Numbered from the stretch's first letter, positions 33,446 to 42,381 are shown. The stretch is DNA of 44,642 nt from Hwanghaeella sp. (GCA_028282025.1 JANQIT010000311.1:1-44642); one strand, 5' to 3'. Numbers and translations: made by a program. The notes: generated by a model not told the origin, from the sequence alone.

Positions 33446-34585
33446 CTATTGAATGACGATCTTCGGCGCGGCGCGGGTTCCCGCACCCCCGCGGTTTTCC
33501 ATGTCCTCCCCGGAGAGCTTCTCCCACACCGCCATGGCGATCCGCCGGTAGGTTTGCGCATGCGGACCGTCCGGTTCCGCCTCGACAATCGGGTTACCGC
33601 CGTCGGCATGGGTGCGGATATCGATGTTCAACGGCACTTCGCCCAGGAAGTCGACACCCAGCTTGTCCGCCTCTTCCCGCGCACCGCCATGACCGAAAAT
33701 GTGGCTTTCGTGACCGCAGTTGGGGCAGATGAAGAGGCTCATATTCTCGATGATGCCGAGCACCGGCACATCCACCTTGCGGAACATGTTGAGACCCTTG
33801 CGCGCGTCGATCAACGCGATGTCCTGCGGCGTCGAGACGATCACGGACCCCGCCAGCGGGACGTTCTGCGCCATGGTAAGCTGCGCATCGCCGGTGCCGG
33901 GCGGCATATCGACGATCAGCACGTCCAACTCGCCCCAGTTCACGTCGGACAGCATTTGCTGCAACGCGCCCATCACCATCGGTCCACGCCAGACGACCGG
34001 CTGATCCTCCGCCACCAGAAACCCGATGGACATCGCCTTGATCCCGAAATTCTCCATCGGCTCTAGAATTTTGCCGTCGGCGCTGTCGGGACGGCCGGAA
34101 ATGCCCAGCATCCTCGGCTGGCTGGGCCCGAACACGTCGGCGTCCAGCATCCCGACCTTGAGGTTCAGATGTTTCAGCGCCAGAGCCAGGTTGACCGCCG
34201 TCGTCGACTTGCCGACGCCGCCCTTGCCGCTGGCCACCGCAACAATGTGCGTGATGCCGGACGGACCCGCCTTGCGGCCGGGACGCGGCGGGGCGCCGGC
34301 CTCCGGCGCTGGGGCGGCTTTCGCGCCGCCGGCGGCGCTTTCAGCGGTGAGGATCGCGGTCACCGAAAGGACGCCGGTGAGCCCATGCACCGCCTCTTCA
34401 GCCGCCTTCCGCACAGGCTCCATCTGTTCGGCCCGCGCCGGGTCGATTTCGATGGAGAACTGCACATTCCCATCCTTGATCGCCACGCCGGAGATCATCC
34501 CCAACGCCGACAGGCTTTGGCCGCGTGCGGGGTCGGTCACACCACCCAACGCATCGATCACCTGTTGTTCCGTTATATTCGTCAT
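33446..34585 (-). CDS. apbC: Mrp/NBP35-family iron-sulfur cluster carrier ATPase
   Basis: P-loop ATPase that binds and delivers [4Fe-4S] clusters to apo-proteins. The 379 residues comprise an N-terminal DUF59 (residues ~5-80, ITEQQVIDALGGVTDPA), a Gly/Ala/Pro-rich linker, and the NTPase domain with the deviant Walker A ASGKGGVGKST (118-128), DMPPGTGD (226-233) and the conserved cluster-ligand pair CPNC (Cys287 and Cys290). It is divergent from hflK. The interval holds two hairpins within its leader (34605-34620 and 34633-34655). Confidence 0.95.
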   Translation of the reverse strand: MTNITEQQVIDALGGVTDPARGQSLSALGMISGVAIKDGNVQFSIEIDPARAEQMEPVRKAAEEAVHGLTGVLSVTAILTAESAAGGAKAAPAPEAGAPPRPGRKAGPSGITHIVAVASGKGGVGKSTTAVNLALALKHLNLKVGMLDADVFGPSQPRMLGISGRPDSADGKILEPMENFGIKAMSIGFLVAEDQPVVWRGPMVMGALQQMLSDVNWGELDVLIVDMPPGTGDAQLTMAQNVPLAGSVIVSTPQDIALIDARKGLNMFRKVDVPVLGIIENMSLFICPNCGHESHIFGHGGAREEADKLGVDFLGEVPLNIDIRTHADGGNPIVEAEPDGPHAQTYRRIAMAVWEKLSGEDMENRGGAGTRAAPKIVIQ

Positions 34586-34604
34586 CTCAAGACCCTCTCC
34601 GGCA

Positions 34605-34655
34605 CTCCGGCATGCCGGAGGATTTCTCCCGGCTGCCGGTTATTCTTCCCGGCAG
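34605..34655 (-). other. Two hairpins in the apbC leader
   Basis: CTCCGG-CATG-CCGGAG (34605-34620) and CTGCCGG (34633-34639) with CCGGCAG (34649-34655). They lie within 75 bp of the apbC start, between it and the promoter region, so they would be in the leader RNA. No family is recognised. Confidence 0.45.
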
Positions 34656-34688
34656 TCTCTATTTGCCGAGATTCCATTGGCTCGCCCT

Positions 34689-34717
34689 TTGCTATTCGGG
34701 ATGAGTGCACATATATG
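34689..34717 (+). promoter_or_regulatory. Predicted hflK promoter
   Basis: TTGCTA (34689-34694), 17 bp, TATATG (34712-34717). A start near 34724 would leave a leader of about 110 bases. A further 15-bp perfect palindrome CGCAAAG-A-CTTTGCG (34732-34746) just downstream could be an operator. Confidence 0.45.
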
Positions 34718-34833
34718 TTGCCCGAACGGCACGCAAAGACTTTGCGGGCCAGTAAAGCATTTTCGCCCGGAATTCTGACCTTCCAGATCCGGCGCGTCCC
34801 ACACATAAGAACGGTTAAGGGAAGTAAGAGAGC

Positions 34834-36030
34834 ATGCCTTGGCAGAATAACTCCGGTGGTGGTGGCGGCGGCCCCTGGGGCGGCGGCGGTGGCCGTGGAC
34901 CCGGCGGCGGCGGTGGCGGTCAAAGCCCATGGGGCAGACCCTCCGGCGGCGGCGGCGGCGGCGGCGGCAACAGGCCGCCTCCCGACGTTGAAGAAATGGT
35001 CCGCAAGGGTCAGGAACGCTTGAAAACCATGCTTCCCGGCGGGTTTGGCGGCAAAGGCATTTTCTTTGTCGCAGCGCTTGTGATCGCAGGATGGCTGGCG
35101 ACCGGCTTCTACCAGGTGGAGCCCAATGAACAGGGTGTCGAGCTTGTCTTCGGCGAACTGTACGAAACCACCGGGCCGGGCCTGCAATACAATTTCCCCT
35201 CCCCGATCGGAACGGTGCTTAAGCCCCGCGTCACGGATGTGAACCAGGAGCAGATCGGTTTCCGCGCCACCTCGGCCGGCGGCCGGTCCGCCGGTGTGCG
35301 CGACGTGCCAGCGGAAAGCCTGATGCTGACCGGCGACGAGAACATCATCGACATTCAAGCGGTGGTGTTCTGGCAGATCGCCGATGCGGGGTCCTTCCTG
35401 TTCAACATCACCGACCCACAGGAAACCGTGCGCAACGTGGCCGAGGCGGCGATCCGCGAAGTGATCGGGAAAATCCCGTTCGAGTTCGCGCGGACGGTTG
35501 GCCGCGGACAGGTGGCAGGCGATGTCCAGGAGTTGATCCAGTCCATCATGGACGACTACAACTCGGGCATTTCCATTACCAACGTTCAGCTTCAGAAGGT
35601 CGATCCGCCGGCGGCGGTGATCGACGCCTTCCGTGACGTTCAGGCGGCCCGCGCGGACGCGGAGCGTGCGATCAACGAGGCGACCGCGTACTTGAACGAG
35701 GTCACGCAGCGCGCCGAAGGTCAGGCGCAGCAGATTACGCAGGCGGCTGAAGCCTATAAGGCCGAACGGGTCGCGGCGGCGACCGGTGACGCCCAGCGCT
35801 TCATCTCTATCTACAACGAGTATGTGAACGCCAAAGATGTGACCAAGCGCCGGATCTACCTGCAAACCATGGAAGAAATCCTCAGAAACATGGACAAGGT
35901 GCTGATCGAGTCCCAAGGCGGCGGCGACGGCAGCGGTGTGCTGCCCTACCTTCCGCTGGACCGTCTGACCGAGGGCCGCGCCGGACGTGCGCAATCCCGC
36001 AGCCAGACCAACGGCATCGACGGCCAGTAG
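34834..36030 (+). CDS. hflK: FtsH-modulating protein HflK
   Basis: Partner of HflC in the membrane complex that surrounds and controls the FtsH protease. The 398 residues begin with a long Gly-rich segment (PWQNNSGGGGGGPW, through PSGGG, to NRPPPDVEEMVRKGQ), then one transmembrane helix (GIFFVAALVIAGWLATGF, near residues 73-90). An SPFH domain follows in the periplasm (VEPNEQGVELVFGELYETTGPGLQYNFPSPIG), then a helical Ala/Glu-rich region. AAGGGAAG is upstream of the ATG. hflC follows after 15 bp, as in most proteobacteria. Confidence 0.95.
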   Translation: MPWQNNSGGGGGGPWGGGGGRGPGGGGGGQSPWGRPSGGGGGGGGNRPPPDVEEMVRKGQERLKTMLPGGFGGKGIFFVAALVIAGWLATGFYQVEPNEQGVELVFGELYETTGPGLQYNFPSPIGTVLKPRVTDVNQEQIGFRATSAGGRSAGVRDVPAESLMLTGDENIIDIQAVVFWQIADAGSFLFNITDPQETVRNVAEAAIREVIGKIPFEFARTVGRGQVAGDVQELIQSIMDDYNSGISITNVQLQKVDPPAAVIDAFRDVQAARADAERAINEATAYLNEVTQRAEGQAQQITQAAEAYKAERVAAATGDAQRFISIYNEYVNAKDVTKRRIYLQTMEEILRNMDKVLIESQGGGDGSGVLPYLPLDRLTEGRAGRAQSRSQTNGIDGQ

Positions 36031-36045
36031 AGGAGGACCGAGGCA

Positions 36046-36933
36046 ATGAGAAACACTGGCGTCATCGTCATCCTGGCCGTTATCGCGAGCATCTTCTTCG
36101 TCGGATCGGCGGCCTTCTTCACCGTAACGGAGACCGAACAGGTTCTGGTCCGCCGCTTCGGGGAACCGAAACGGGTCATCACCGAGCCCGGCCTGAACTT
36201 CAAGGTGCCCTTTATCGATACGGCCACCTATTTCGAGAAGCGGCTTCTGAACTTCGACGGCGCGGCCCAGGAAATCCCGACCGTTGACCAGAAACAGCTG
36301 ATCGTCGATTCCTACGCGCGGTATCGTATCATAGACACTCTGAAGTTCTTCCAGTCGGTCGGCACCGTCGCCGGCATGGAAGCGCGGCTTCCGAACGTCA
36401 TCAACTCCGCCCTTCGGCAGGTGCTGGGTGACGTTCCCCTGTCGCGGGTTCTGACCGAAGAGCGTCTTGCCCTGATGCAGAAGAGCACGCAAATCGCCAG
36501 CCAGAACGCAACCGAGTTCGGCATTGAAGTCGTCGATGTCCGCTTGAAGCGCGTCGACCTGCCGGAGGAGAACAGTCAGGCTGTCTTCCGCCGGATGCAG
36601 ACCCAGCGTGAGCAGGAAGCCCGGAAGTTCCGCGCCGAGGGCGACAAGGAATCCCGGACCATCCGCGCCGATGCCGACAAGCAGCAGCGGGTTATCCTGG
36701 CCGAGGCGCGCAAGACCGCAGAGATCATGCGCGGTGAAGGCGACGCGGAAGCCCAGGCGATTTACAACGAAGCCTATACGCGCGACCAGGACTTCTTCGA
36801 TTTCTGGCGCTCCATGCAGGCTATGGAACGCGGGCTGGGGTCTGAATCGACGACCTATGTCGGCCCGCCGGCGGGCGATTTCTTCCGGTACTTCAATAAC
36901 GAGACCGGCGACGAACAATCGCTCAGCAATTAG
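36046..36933 (+). CDS. hflC: FtsH-modulating protein HflC
   Basis: SPFH-domain partner of HflK, 295 residues, with an N-terminal transmembrane helix (GVIVILAVIASIFFVGSAAFF) followed by the SPFH domain (TETEQVLVRRFGEPKRVITEPGLNFKVPFID) and a charged coiled-coil region containing DKESRTIRADADKQQRV. Together HflK and HflC restrain FtsH activity. AGGAGG before the ATG. The gene is closed by a strong terminator 7-40 bp after the stop. Confidence 0.95.
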   Translation: MRNTGVIVILAVIASIFFVGSAAFFTVTETEQVLVRRFGEPKRVITEPGLNFKVPFIDTATYFEKRLLNFDGAAQEIPTVDQKQLIVDSYARYRIIDTLKFFQSVGTVAGMEARLPNVINSALRQVLGDVPLSRVLTEERLALMQKSTQIASQNATEFGIEVVDVRLKRVDLPEENSQAVFRRMQTQREQEARKFRAEGDKESRTIRADADKQQRVILAEARKTAEIMRGEGDAEAQAIYNEAYTRDQDFFDFWRSMQAMERGLGSESTTYVGPPAGDFFRYFNNETGDEQSLSN

Positions 36934-36939
36934 TCCACT

Positions 36940-36973
36940 AAAACGGCGGGCGCCAATCGGCCCCGCCGTTTTT
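36940..36973 (+). terminator. Terminator after hflC
   Basis: AAAACGGCGGG (36940-36950), an 11-base loop, and CCCGCCGTTTT (36962-36972), followed by TTCTTT. An 11-pair stem with a T-run, placed just after the stop codon. Confidence 0.85.
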
Positions 36974-37013
36974 CTTTCCACGCACCGGATTCAACGCACC
37001 CATCTCCACCAGC

Positions 37014-37217
37014 ATGGACGACCTCGGCACAGCATTGCTTACCGCTTTGGGTCTGGTGCTTGTGCTGGAGGGCCTTTGCTACGCGCTTGGCGCGGAAGCC
37101 ATGCAACGGGCGATGCGGATGCTTCAGGAAATCGATCCGGCGTTGCTGCGCCGCGCGGGCCTTATCGCCGTCATGGTGGGGGTGCTGATCGTCTGGCTGG
37201 CCCGCTCTTCCGGGTGA
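37014..37217 (+). CDS. DUF2065-family membrane protein (YjeT-like)
   Basis: A 67-residue inner-membrane protein with two hydrophobic helices (ALGLVLVLEGLCYALG and LIAVMVGVLIVWL). The pattern and location directly after hflC match YjeT of E. coli, where it also follows hflC. Function unknown. The ribosome binding site is weak, and a terminator separates it from hflC, so it may be expressed at low level. Confidence 0.85.
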   Translation: MDDLGTALLTALGLVLVLEGLCYALGAEAMQRAMRMLQEIDPALLRRAGLIAVMVGVLIVWLARSSG

Positions 37218-37429
37218 CGCCGGTCACAGATCCGGACACAATCGCGTCACAAGTAAGGCAATTTGATGGAAAATGGCCATCCGCCGTTGCACCGATTTCG
37301 TACCCCCCCACATCGGAAACAAGTGACGTGCGGCTTTTCGTGCTGGGACGGTGAGGCCACTCGGTCGTGATTTCACTGTCTGCCGGAAAACGGTATGATC
37401 CTTATAAGATGGTTCAGAGGAGAATGGGC

Positions 37430-38917
37430 GTGTACTCGGTCAAGGTTCAACACTCGCTTTCAATCGATCGGACAAAGCTGCTGTCGATGTCCGTCGGTGC
37501 TTTCTCAATCGTATTTCTGGCGCTGGCGACGCTGATCATGAGCGCCGGGTCGGGGATGGCCCGCGGTGCGCCGGACAGCTTCGCCGATCTGGCGGAAAGA
37601 CTGCTGCCGTCGGTGGTCAACATCCGCACCACCGCCAGCGTCCAGGGCCGCGCCCATAGCGGACCGGAATTCAATTTGCCGCCGGGTCTGGAAGAGTTTT
37701 TCGAACGGTTCCAGGAAGGCCAGCCGGAGCGGCGGCGCCGGGCGACATCGCTGGGGTCGGGCTTCATCATCGATCCCAACGGCTACATCGTCACCAACAA
37801 CCATGTGGTGAAGGATGCTGAAGAGGTCTTCGTCGTGCTGAACGACGATACCGAACTGGAAGCCGAGATCATCGGCGTGGACGACAAGACCGATCTGGCG
37901 GTCTTGAAAGTCAATCCGACAGTCCCGCTGACCGCCGTGCCTTTCGGCAATTCCGACGGCGCGCGCGTCGGCGACTGGGTGATCGCCATCGGCAACCCGC
38001 TGGGTTTCGGCGGCACCGTGACGGCGGGTATCGTTTCCGCCCGCGGCCGGGACATCAATTCCGGCCCCTACGACAACTACATCCAGACCGACGCCCCCAT
38101 CAACAAAGGCAATTCCGGCGGTCCGCTGTTCAACATGCAAGGTGAGGTGATCGGTGTGAATACCGCAATCTACTCGCCGAACGGCGGCTCCATCGGCATC
38201 GGCTTCTCGATCCCGTCCAACTTGGCAGAGCGCGTCGTCGCCCAGTTGCGCGAATTCGGCACCACCCGGCGCGGCTGGCTTGGCGTGACGATCCAGCAGG
38301 TGACCGACGAAATCGCCGAAAGCCTGGGCCTGCCCGAAGCATCCGGCGCGTTGGTTTCCACCGTGCATGACAACAGCCCGGCGGCCGCTGCGGGAATCAA
38401 GACCGGCGACGTGATCCGCAAGTTCAACGGCTCGACCGTGCCAAGCTCCCGCCGTCTGCCGCGCATGGTGGCCGACGCCACCGTCGGCACCACGGTGCCG
38501 GTGGAAGTCTGGCGGGCGGGCGAGACGCTGTCCGTGAGCGTCCAGCTCGGCGAATTGGAGAAGGTGGACCTCGCCTCTCTGCGCACCGCCCCGCAGGATC
38601 AAGCCGCGCCTCAGAGCCTTGAATCCCTGGGTCTCGCCCTTGCACCCCTGGGTCAGGCCGCACGCCAGGAATTCAACCTGGGTGAGGACGTGGACGGTGT
38701 GCTGATCACCAATGTCAATCCGGACAGCGACGCGTCCGAGAAACAGATCCGCCCCGGCAACGTCATCGTCGAAGTGAACCAGGCGAAAGTCGCCTCACCC
38801 GAAGAGGTCGCCGCGCAGGTCGAAAAAGCCAAGTCGGACGGCCGCAAATCGGTCCTGATGCTGGTCAACCAGAACGGCGCTCTGCGCTTTGTGGTGATCA
38901 AGTTCGATCAGGGGTAA
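37430..38917 (+). CDS. degP: DegP/HtrA-type periplasmic serine protease
   Basis: Envelope protease and chaperone, 495 residues from this start. An N-terminal hydrophobic segment (GAFSIVFLALATLIMSAG) is probably a signal or anchor. The trypsin-like domain has the triad His125 in VTNNHVV, Asp155 in DKTDLAVL and Ser229 in GNSGGPL. Two PDZ domains follow (GWLGVTIQQVTDEIAESLGL...; and a second around VDGVLITNVNPDS). Several in-frame starts compete: ATG 37409, ATG 37424 and GTG 37430; AGAGGAGA (37416-37423) gives best spacing to the GTG. Order hflK-hflC-DUF2065-degP is typical of alphaproteobacteria. A terminator follows. Confidence 0.9.
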   Translation: MYSVKVQHSLSIDRTKLLSMSVGAFSIVFLALATLIMSAGSGMARGAPDSFADLAERLLPSVVNIRTTASVQGRAHSGPEFNLPPGLEEFFERFQEGQPERRRRATSLGSGFIIDPNGYIVTNNHVVKDAEEVFVVLNDDTELEAEIIGVDDKTDLAVLKVNPTVPLTAVPFGNSDGARVGDWVIAIGNPLGFGGTVTAGIVSARGRDINSGPYDNYIQTDAPINKGNSGGPLFNMQGEVIGVNTAIYSPNGGSIGIGFSIPSNLAERVVAQLREFGTTRRGWLGVTIQQVTDEIAESLGLPEASGALVSTVHDNSPAAAAGIKTGDVIRKFNGSTVPSSRRLPRMVADATVGTTVPVEVWRAGETLSVSVQLGELEKVDLASLRTAPQDQAAPQSLESLGLALAPLGQAARQEFNLGEDVDGVLITNVNPDSDASEKQIRPGNVIVEVNQAKVASPEEVAAQVEKAKSDGRKSVLMLVNQNGALRFVVIKFDQG

Positions 38918-38947
38918 GGCCCCCGATCCATATCCAAACGGTTCGCG

Positions 38948-38974
38948 AAAAAGCCCCCATGCAGGGGCTTTTTT
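38948..38974. terminator. Bidirectional terminator after degP
   Basis: AAAAAGCCCC (38948-38957) pairs with GGGGCTTTTT (38964-38973), six-base loop, T-run on both sides. It serves degP from the left and the PcaD-like gene from the right. Confidence 0.85.
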
Positions 38975-39006
38975 GCTGTCAAGGCAAACCGTTAATCCGG
39001 GCCAAG

Positions 39007-39801
39007 TCAGTTCCGGTCCAGCCACCCCCGCAGGATGCCGTTGAATTGCTCCGGATCCTCGATGTTGCAGAGGTGAGCAGCGCCCTTCACGGGCTGCAGT
39101 TCGGAGCCTGGAATGGCTTCGTGGATGGTCTCCGACATGGCGAGGGTCAGGGCCGGGTCAACCTCGCCGGGGATGACGATTGTCGGCGTGGTGATTGAAC
39201 CGAGTCGATCAGTATAGTTGAGCCGCATGATCGCCTCCGAACAACGGATATAGCCGGTCGGCGAGGTGCCGCGGATCATATCGCCGACCGCACCGATCTT
39301 ATCCTGCGCGCGGGCGCGGTAGCCTTCGGTAAACCAGCGCTCCAGGGTTGGGGCGACCATGGGTTCCATACCGTCGCGACCCACCGTCGCAATGCGGTCC
39401 TCCCAGATCGGGTGCAGTTGCTCCGGGATGGCGCTGGCGGTGGCGCAGAGCGCCAGCGATTTGAAGGCGTCCGGATGGTAGAGACCCACCGCCTGCCCGG
39501 TCATACCGCCGATCGACAGGCCGCAGAAATGACCGCCGGTGAACCCTAGAGCGTCGGCGAGCGCGACCGCGTCGTCGGCCAGCGTCTTGATCTCTATACT
39601 CTCGTCCTTGGGCTCGCTTTGCCCATGGCCGCGCTTGTCATAGCGCAATACGCGATATTTGTCGGTCAGCGCGGGGATCTGCCCGTCCCACATGGAAAGA
39701 TCTGTCGCCAGCGAGTTGCTGAGCACCAGCGGCACACCGTCTTCCGGTCCGTCGATCCTGTAGTGAAGCCGTACACCGTTGACCGTGATATCGCCTTCCA
39801 T
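39007..39801 (-). CDS. Alpha/beta hydrolase, 3-oxoadipate enol-lactonase-like
   Basis: Alpha/beta-hydrolase of 264 residues. Nucleophile Ser96 in CGLSIGG, with Asp in the GEVDPALT segment and His in GAAHLCNIED as the other triad members. LRYDKRGHGQS and GGHFCGLSIGGM are the pattern of PcaD-like enol-lactonases, which open 3-oxoadipate enol-lactone in the beta-ketoadipate pathway. No other pca or cat genes are in the window, so the assignment rests on sequence resemblance and other ester or lactone substrates remain possible. GGGAGGC is upstream of the ATG. serB is 63 bp upstream on the same strand. Confidence 0.78.
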   Translation of the reverse strand: MEGDITVNGVRLHYRIDGPEDGVPLVLSNSLATDLSMWDGQIPALTDKYRVLRYDKRGHGQSEPKDESIEIKTLADDAVALADALGFTGGHFCGLSIGGMTGQAVGLYHPDAFKSLALCATASAIPEQLHPIWEDRIATVGRDGMEPMVAPTLERWFTEGYRARAQDKIGAVGDMIRGTSPTGYIRCSEAIMRLNYTDRLGSITTPTIVIPGEVDPALTLAMSETIHEAIPGSELQPVKGAAHLCNIEDPEQFNGILRGWLDRN

Positions 39802-39864
39802 CTGCGCCTCCCGCTATTGTGCAGGCGGCAGCATGGGAGAAACCATCCCGCTGTGCAATCGCCC

Positions 39865-40755
39865 CTATTCGGATGCGGCGAATTCGTCCCGGTGATAGCC
39901 CTGAAAATACAGCAGGCTGGTCAGATCCGTGTGGTCGATCCGGTAGCGTGCTTCCCGCCGTACAACCGGCTTGCCATAATAGGCAACCCCCAAACCGGCG
40001 GCTTTCAGCATGTCCAGATCGTTGGCCCCGTCGCCCACGGTGCAGGCCGCGTCAAGGCCGACGCCCTGCTTTTCGCAGAGTTCGCGCAGCGTCTCCAACT
40101 TGGTCTCACGGGAAACGATAGCCCCTTCGACTGCCCCGGTCAGGCGTCCGTCCTTAATTTCCAGCACGTTCGCCCGGTGTTCGTTGAAACCGAGGACGGA
40201 ATGCACGACCTCCGTCGTGAAGGTGAAGCCGCCGGAGACCAGCGCGCAATAGGCCCCGTTCGCCCGCATCGTGGCCACCGTCTGCTTCCCCCCGGGCGTG
40301 TAGGTGACCCGATCCATCACGGTCTTGATCGCCGCGTCCACAGGGTGGTCCGCCAACATAGCGACCCGCTCCAGCAGGGCGTCGGCGAAATCCAGTTCCC
40401 CATTCATCGAGCGCGCGGTGATATCGGCCACCGCCTCGCCAAAACCGAGTTCGGCCGCCAGGGTATCCAGCGTCTCGATCTCGATCATGGTGGAATCCAT
40501 GTCGGCGATCAGCACCTTCTTACGCCGCCGATCGGCCGGCGTAACGGCGCTGTCCACACCGTCGGGTACAGTCACCGCCAAGACTGCGTCCAGATCGCCC
40601 GTCTCGAACGCAACTTCAGCGGCTGTGCCGTCATGCAGACAACGGAAATCGCCGACCGCCGCCCCCGTTGCTTCCAGGGCTCGGGCCGCATCGTTTTTGT
40701 CGCTGTCGGTGAGTTGCCGCACCGCAGGCGCGACCAGGGTCAGAAATGCTTGCAT
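39865..40755 (-). CDS. serB: Phosphoserine phosphatase
   Basis: Removes phosphate from L-phosphoserine, the last step of serine synthesis. HAD-family enzyme of 296 residues. The nucleophile motif DMDSTMI carries Asp85 (phosphoaspartate) and Asp87; VSGGFTFT and a later GDGANDLDML are motifs II and IV, and REARYRIDHTDLTSLLYFQGY is the C-terminus. The N-terminal ~80 residues (QAFLTLVAPAVRQLTDSD) look like an ACT-like regulatory domain. The frame extends to 40791, but the extra N-terminus is short and proline- and arginine-rich. It is divergent from ytoQ and miaA, a common alphaproteobacterial arrangement. Confidence 0.93.
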   Translation of the reverse strand: MQAFLTLVAPAVRQLTDSDKNDAARALEATGAAVGDFRCLHDGTAAEVAFETGDLDAVLAVTVPDGVDSAVTPADRRRKKVLIADMDSTMIEIETLDTLAAELGFGEAVADITARSMNGELDFADALLERVAMLADHPVDAAIKTVMDRVTYTPGGKQTVATMRANGAYCALVSGGFTFTTEVVHSVLGFNEHRANVLEIKDGRLTGAVEGAIVSRETKLETLRELCEKQGVGLDAACTVGDGANDLDMLKAAGLGVAYYGKPVVRREARYRIDHTDLTSLLYFQGYHRDEFAASE

Positions 40756-40845
40756 GCGGCGTCGTCTAATGCGCCCGGGCGGGCATGGCAAGCACCGTCC
40801 CGTCCACCGGCGTCGGTTTCACAAGGCCGTCACAATTCTGGAAGC

Positions 40846-40873
40846 TTGGTCGATCCGCCCTGCACCCTACATA
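40846..40873 (+). promoter_or_regulatory. Possible promoter of ytoQ-miaA
   Basis: TTGGTC (40846-40851), 16 bp, TACATA (40868-40873). The resulting leader would carry two hairpins: GCGGGTC (40886-40892) with GACCCGC (40900-40906), and CTGGG (40911-40915) with CCCAG (40922-40926). Strand assignment and activity are inferred. Confidence 0.4.
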
Positions 40874-40960
40874 GAGTGTTGAATAGCGGGTCCTGGAAAG
40901 ACCCGCCGGGCTGGGGTATCACCCAGCGACGGAAACACCCAGCAAGCACGGAGGCCAACC

Positions 40961-41434
40961 ATGGCGCAAAAGGAATGGACGGTTTACCTGTCCGGCGAAA
41001 TTCACACCGATTGGCGCGAACAGATCGAAGACGGATCGAAGGCGTTGGGCCTGCCCGTCCGCTTCGTCTCCCCGGTCACGGTGCATGATGACAGCGACGA
41101 TTGCGGCGTCGCCATCATGGGCGACGCGCCCAACGCCTTCTGGAAAGATCAGATGGGAACCCGGATGAACGCGATCCGTACGCGTACACTGATCAAGCAG
41201 GCCGATATGGCGGTGGTACGTTTCGGGGACAAATATAAACAGTGGAACGCGGCCTTCGACGCCGGTTTCTGCTCGGCGGCGGGCACACCTTACATCACCC
41301 TGCATGACAGCGCCATCGACCACGCCCTGAAGGAAGTGGACGGCGCCGCGCAGGCCGTCGCCCGCGACCCGGAACAGGTTGTCCGCACCTTGCAGTACGT
41401 CATTACCGGGGTCCTCGACCGTAAAGCCGGCTAG
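40961..41434 (+). CDS. YtoQ-family protein
   Basis: A 157-residue cytosolic protein of the YtoQ family. Conserved-looking stretches are WTVYLSGEIHTDWREQIEDG at the N-terminus, VHDDSDDCGVAIMG, and AVVRFGDKYKQWNAAFDAGFCSAAGTPYITLH. The fold resembles nucleoside 2-deoxyribosyltransferase-like (TIR/Rossmann-type) proteins, but no function has been demonstrated that I can recall. GGAGG precedes the ATG. Its TAG overlaps the GTG start of miaA by one base, so the two are coupled. Confidence 0.85.
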   Translation: MAQKEWTVYLSGEIHTDWREQIEDGSKALGLPVRFVSPVTVHDDSDDCGVAIMGDAPNAFWKDQMGTRMNAIRTRTLIKQADMAVVRFGDKYKQWNAAFDAGFCSAAGTPYITLHDSAIDHALKEVDGAAQAVARDPEQVVRTLQYVITGVLDRKAG

Positions 41435-42381
41435 TGCCGCCGTCCCGCCAATCCGTATTGGTCATTGCGGGGCCGACGGCGTCCGGCAAGTCGGCCCTTG
41501 CGCTGGATATCGCGGAGACTTTCCGCGGCACCGTGATCAATGCGGATTCGATGCAGATCTATCGCGACCTGCGCATCATCACGGCCCGTCCGGAAAGACA
41601 GGACGAGGCGCGGGTTCCGCACCGGCTCTACGGCGTTCTGGATGCGTCCGAAATCTGTTCGGCCGCGCGCTGGCGCGATCTGGCCCTGGCGGAAGTGGAA
41701 GCCTGCCGGCGCGCTGGCAGCCTGCCCATTCTGTGCGGCGGCACCGGCCTGTACCTGAAAGCCCTGATGGAAGGGCTTTCCCCGACGCCGGACATTCCGG
41801 AGGAAATCCGCGCGGACATCCGCCATCGGTGCGACGCCCAGGGGCCGGAATCCCTGCACGCGGAGCTGGCCGGCATGGACCCGGTTATGGCGGCCCGCCT
41901 CCATCCCACGGATTCACAACGGGTGTGCCGGGCGCTCGAGGTGGTCTTGGCCACGGGCCGCAGTCTGGCGGACTGGCAGGCCGAACCGGGCGATGGACCG
42001 CCCGGGCATCTCGATTTCGTCACCATCGCCATATTGCCGCCGCGCGACATTCTCTATGACGGTATCAACCGGCGTTTCGCCGCCATGGTGGAGGGCGGCG
42101 CGCTGGACGAAGTGCGCAACCTCCTCGCCCGCAAGCTGGACCCGCGACTGCCGGCCATGAAGGCGCTCGGCGTGCCGGAATTGGCGGCATATCTGGAAGG
42201 GGCCGTCTCCCTGGACGCGGCCGTGGAAAGCGCGGCGACAAAAAGCCGCCGATATGCCAAACGGCAGATGACATGGCTTAAACGACAGATAATTATCGAA
42301 AAATCAATAAATATGAAATATTCGGAAAAATTAAGAGGCGAAATTTTTCCATTTGTTCGTGAATACGGGTTGACCCGCTAA
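41434..42381 (+). CDS. miaA: tRNA dimethylallyltransferase
   Basis: Adds a dimethylallyl group to A37 of tRNAs that read codons starting with U. The 315 residues include the P-loop GPTASGKSALALD (13-), DSMQIYRDL near residue 37, HRLYGVLDA near residue 63, and GGTGLYLKALMEG near residue 102, all canonical. GTG start overlapping the end of ytoQ by one base. The last ~30 codons are very AT-rich (about 26% GC over 42281-42360), unlike the rest of the gene; this is noted as a finding. It precedes ilvI. Confidence 0.95.
   Translation: MPPSRQSVLVIAGPTASGKSALALDIAETFRGTVINADSMQIYRDLRIITARPERQDEARVPHRLYGVLDASEICSAARWRDLALAEVEACRRAGSLPILCGGTGLYLKALMEGLSPTPDIPEEIRADIRHRCDAQGPESLHAELAGMDPVMAARLHPTDSQRVCRALEVVLATGRSLADWQAEPGDGPPGHLDFVTIAILPPRDILYDGINRRFAAMVEGGALDEVRNLLARKLDPRLPAMKALGVPELAAYLEGAVSLDAAVESAATKSRRYAKRQMTWLKRQIIIEKSINMKYSEKLRGEIFPFVREYGLTR

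Noticed and set aside
34582..36981. A 799-residue minus-strand open frame
   Set aside because: It is antisense to hflK and hflC, whose SPFH and membrane segments are intact, and crosses their intergenic regions.
37315..37345. Possible GGAAAC...CGTG extracytoplasmic-stress promoter upstream of degP
   Set aside because: The match to the alphaproteobacterial GGAAC-N16/17-CGTT pattern is imperfect and the spacing is off; not enough to call it.
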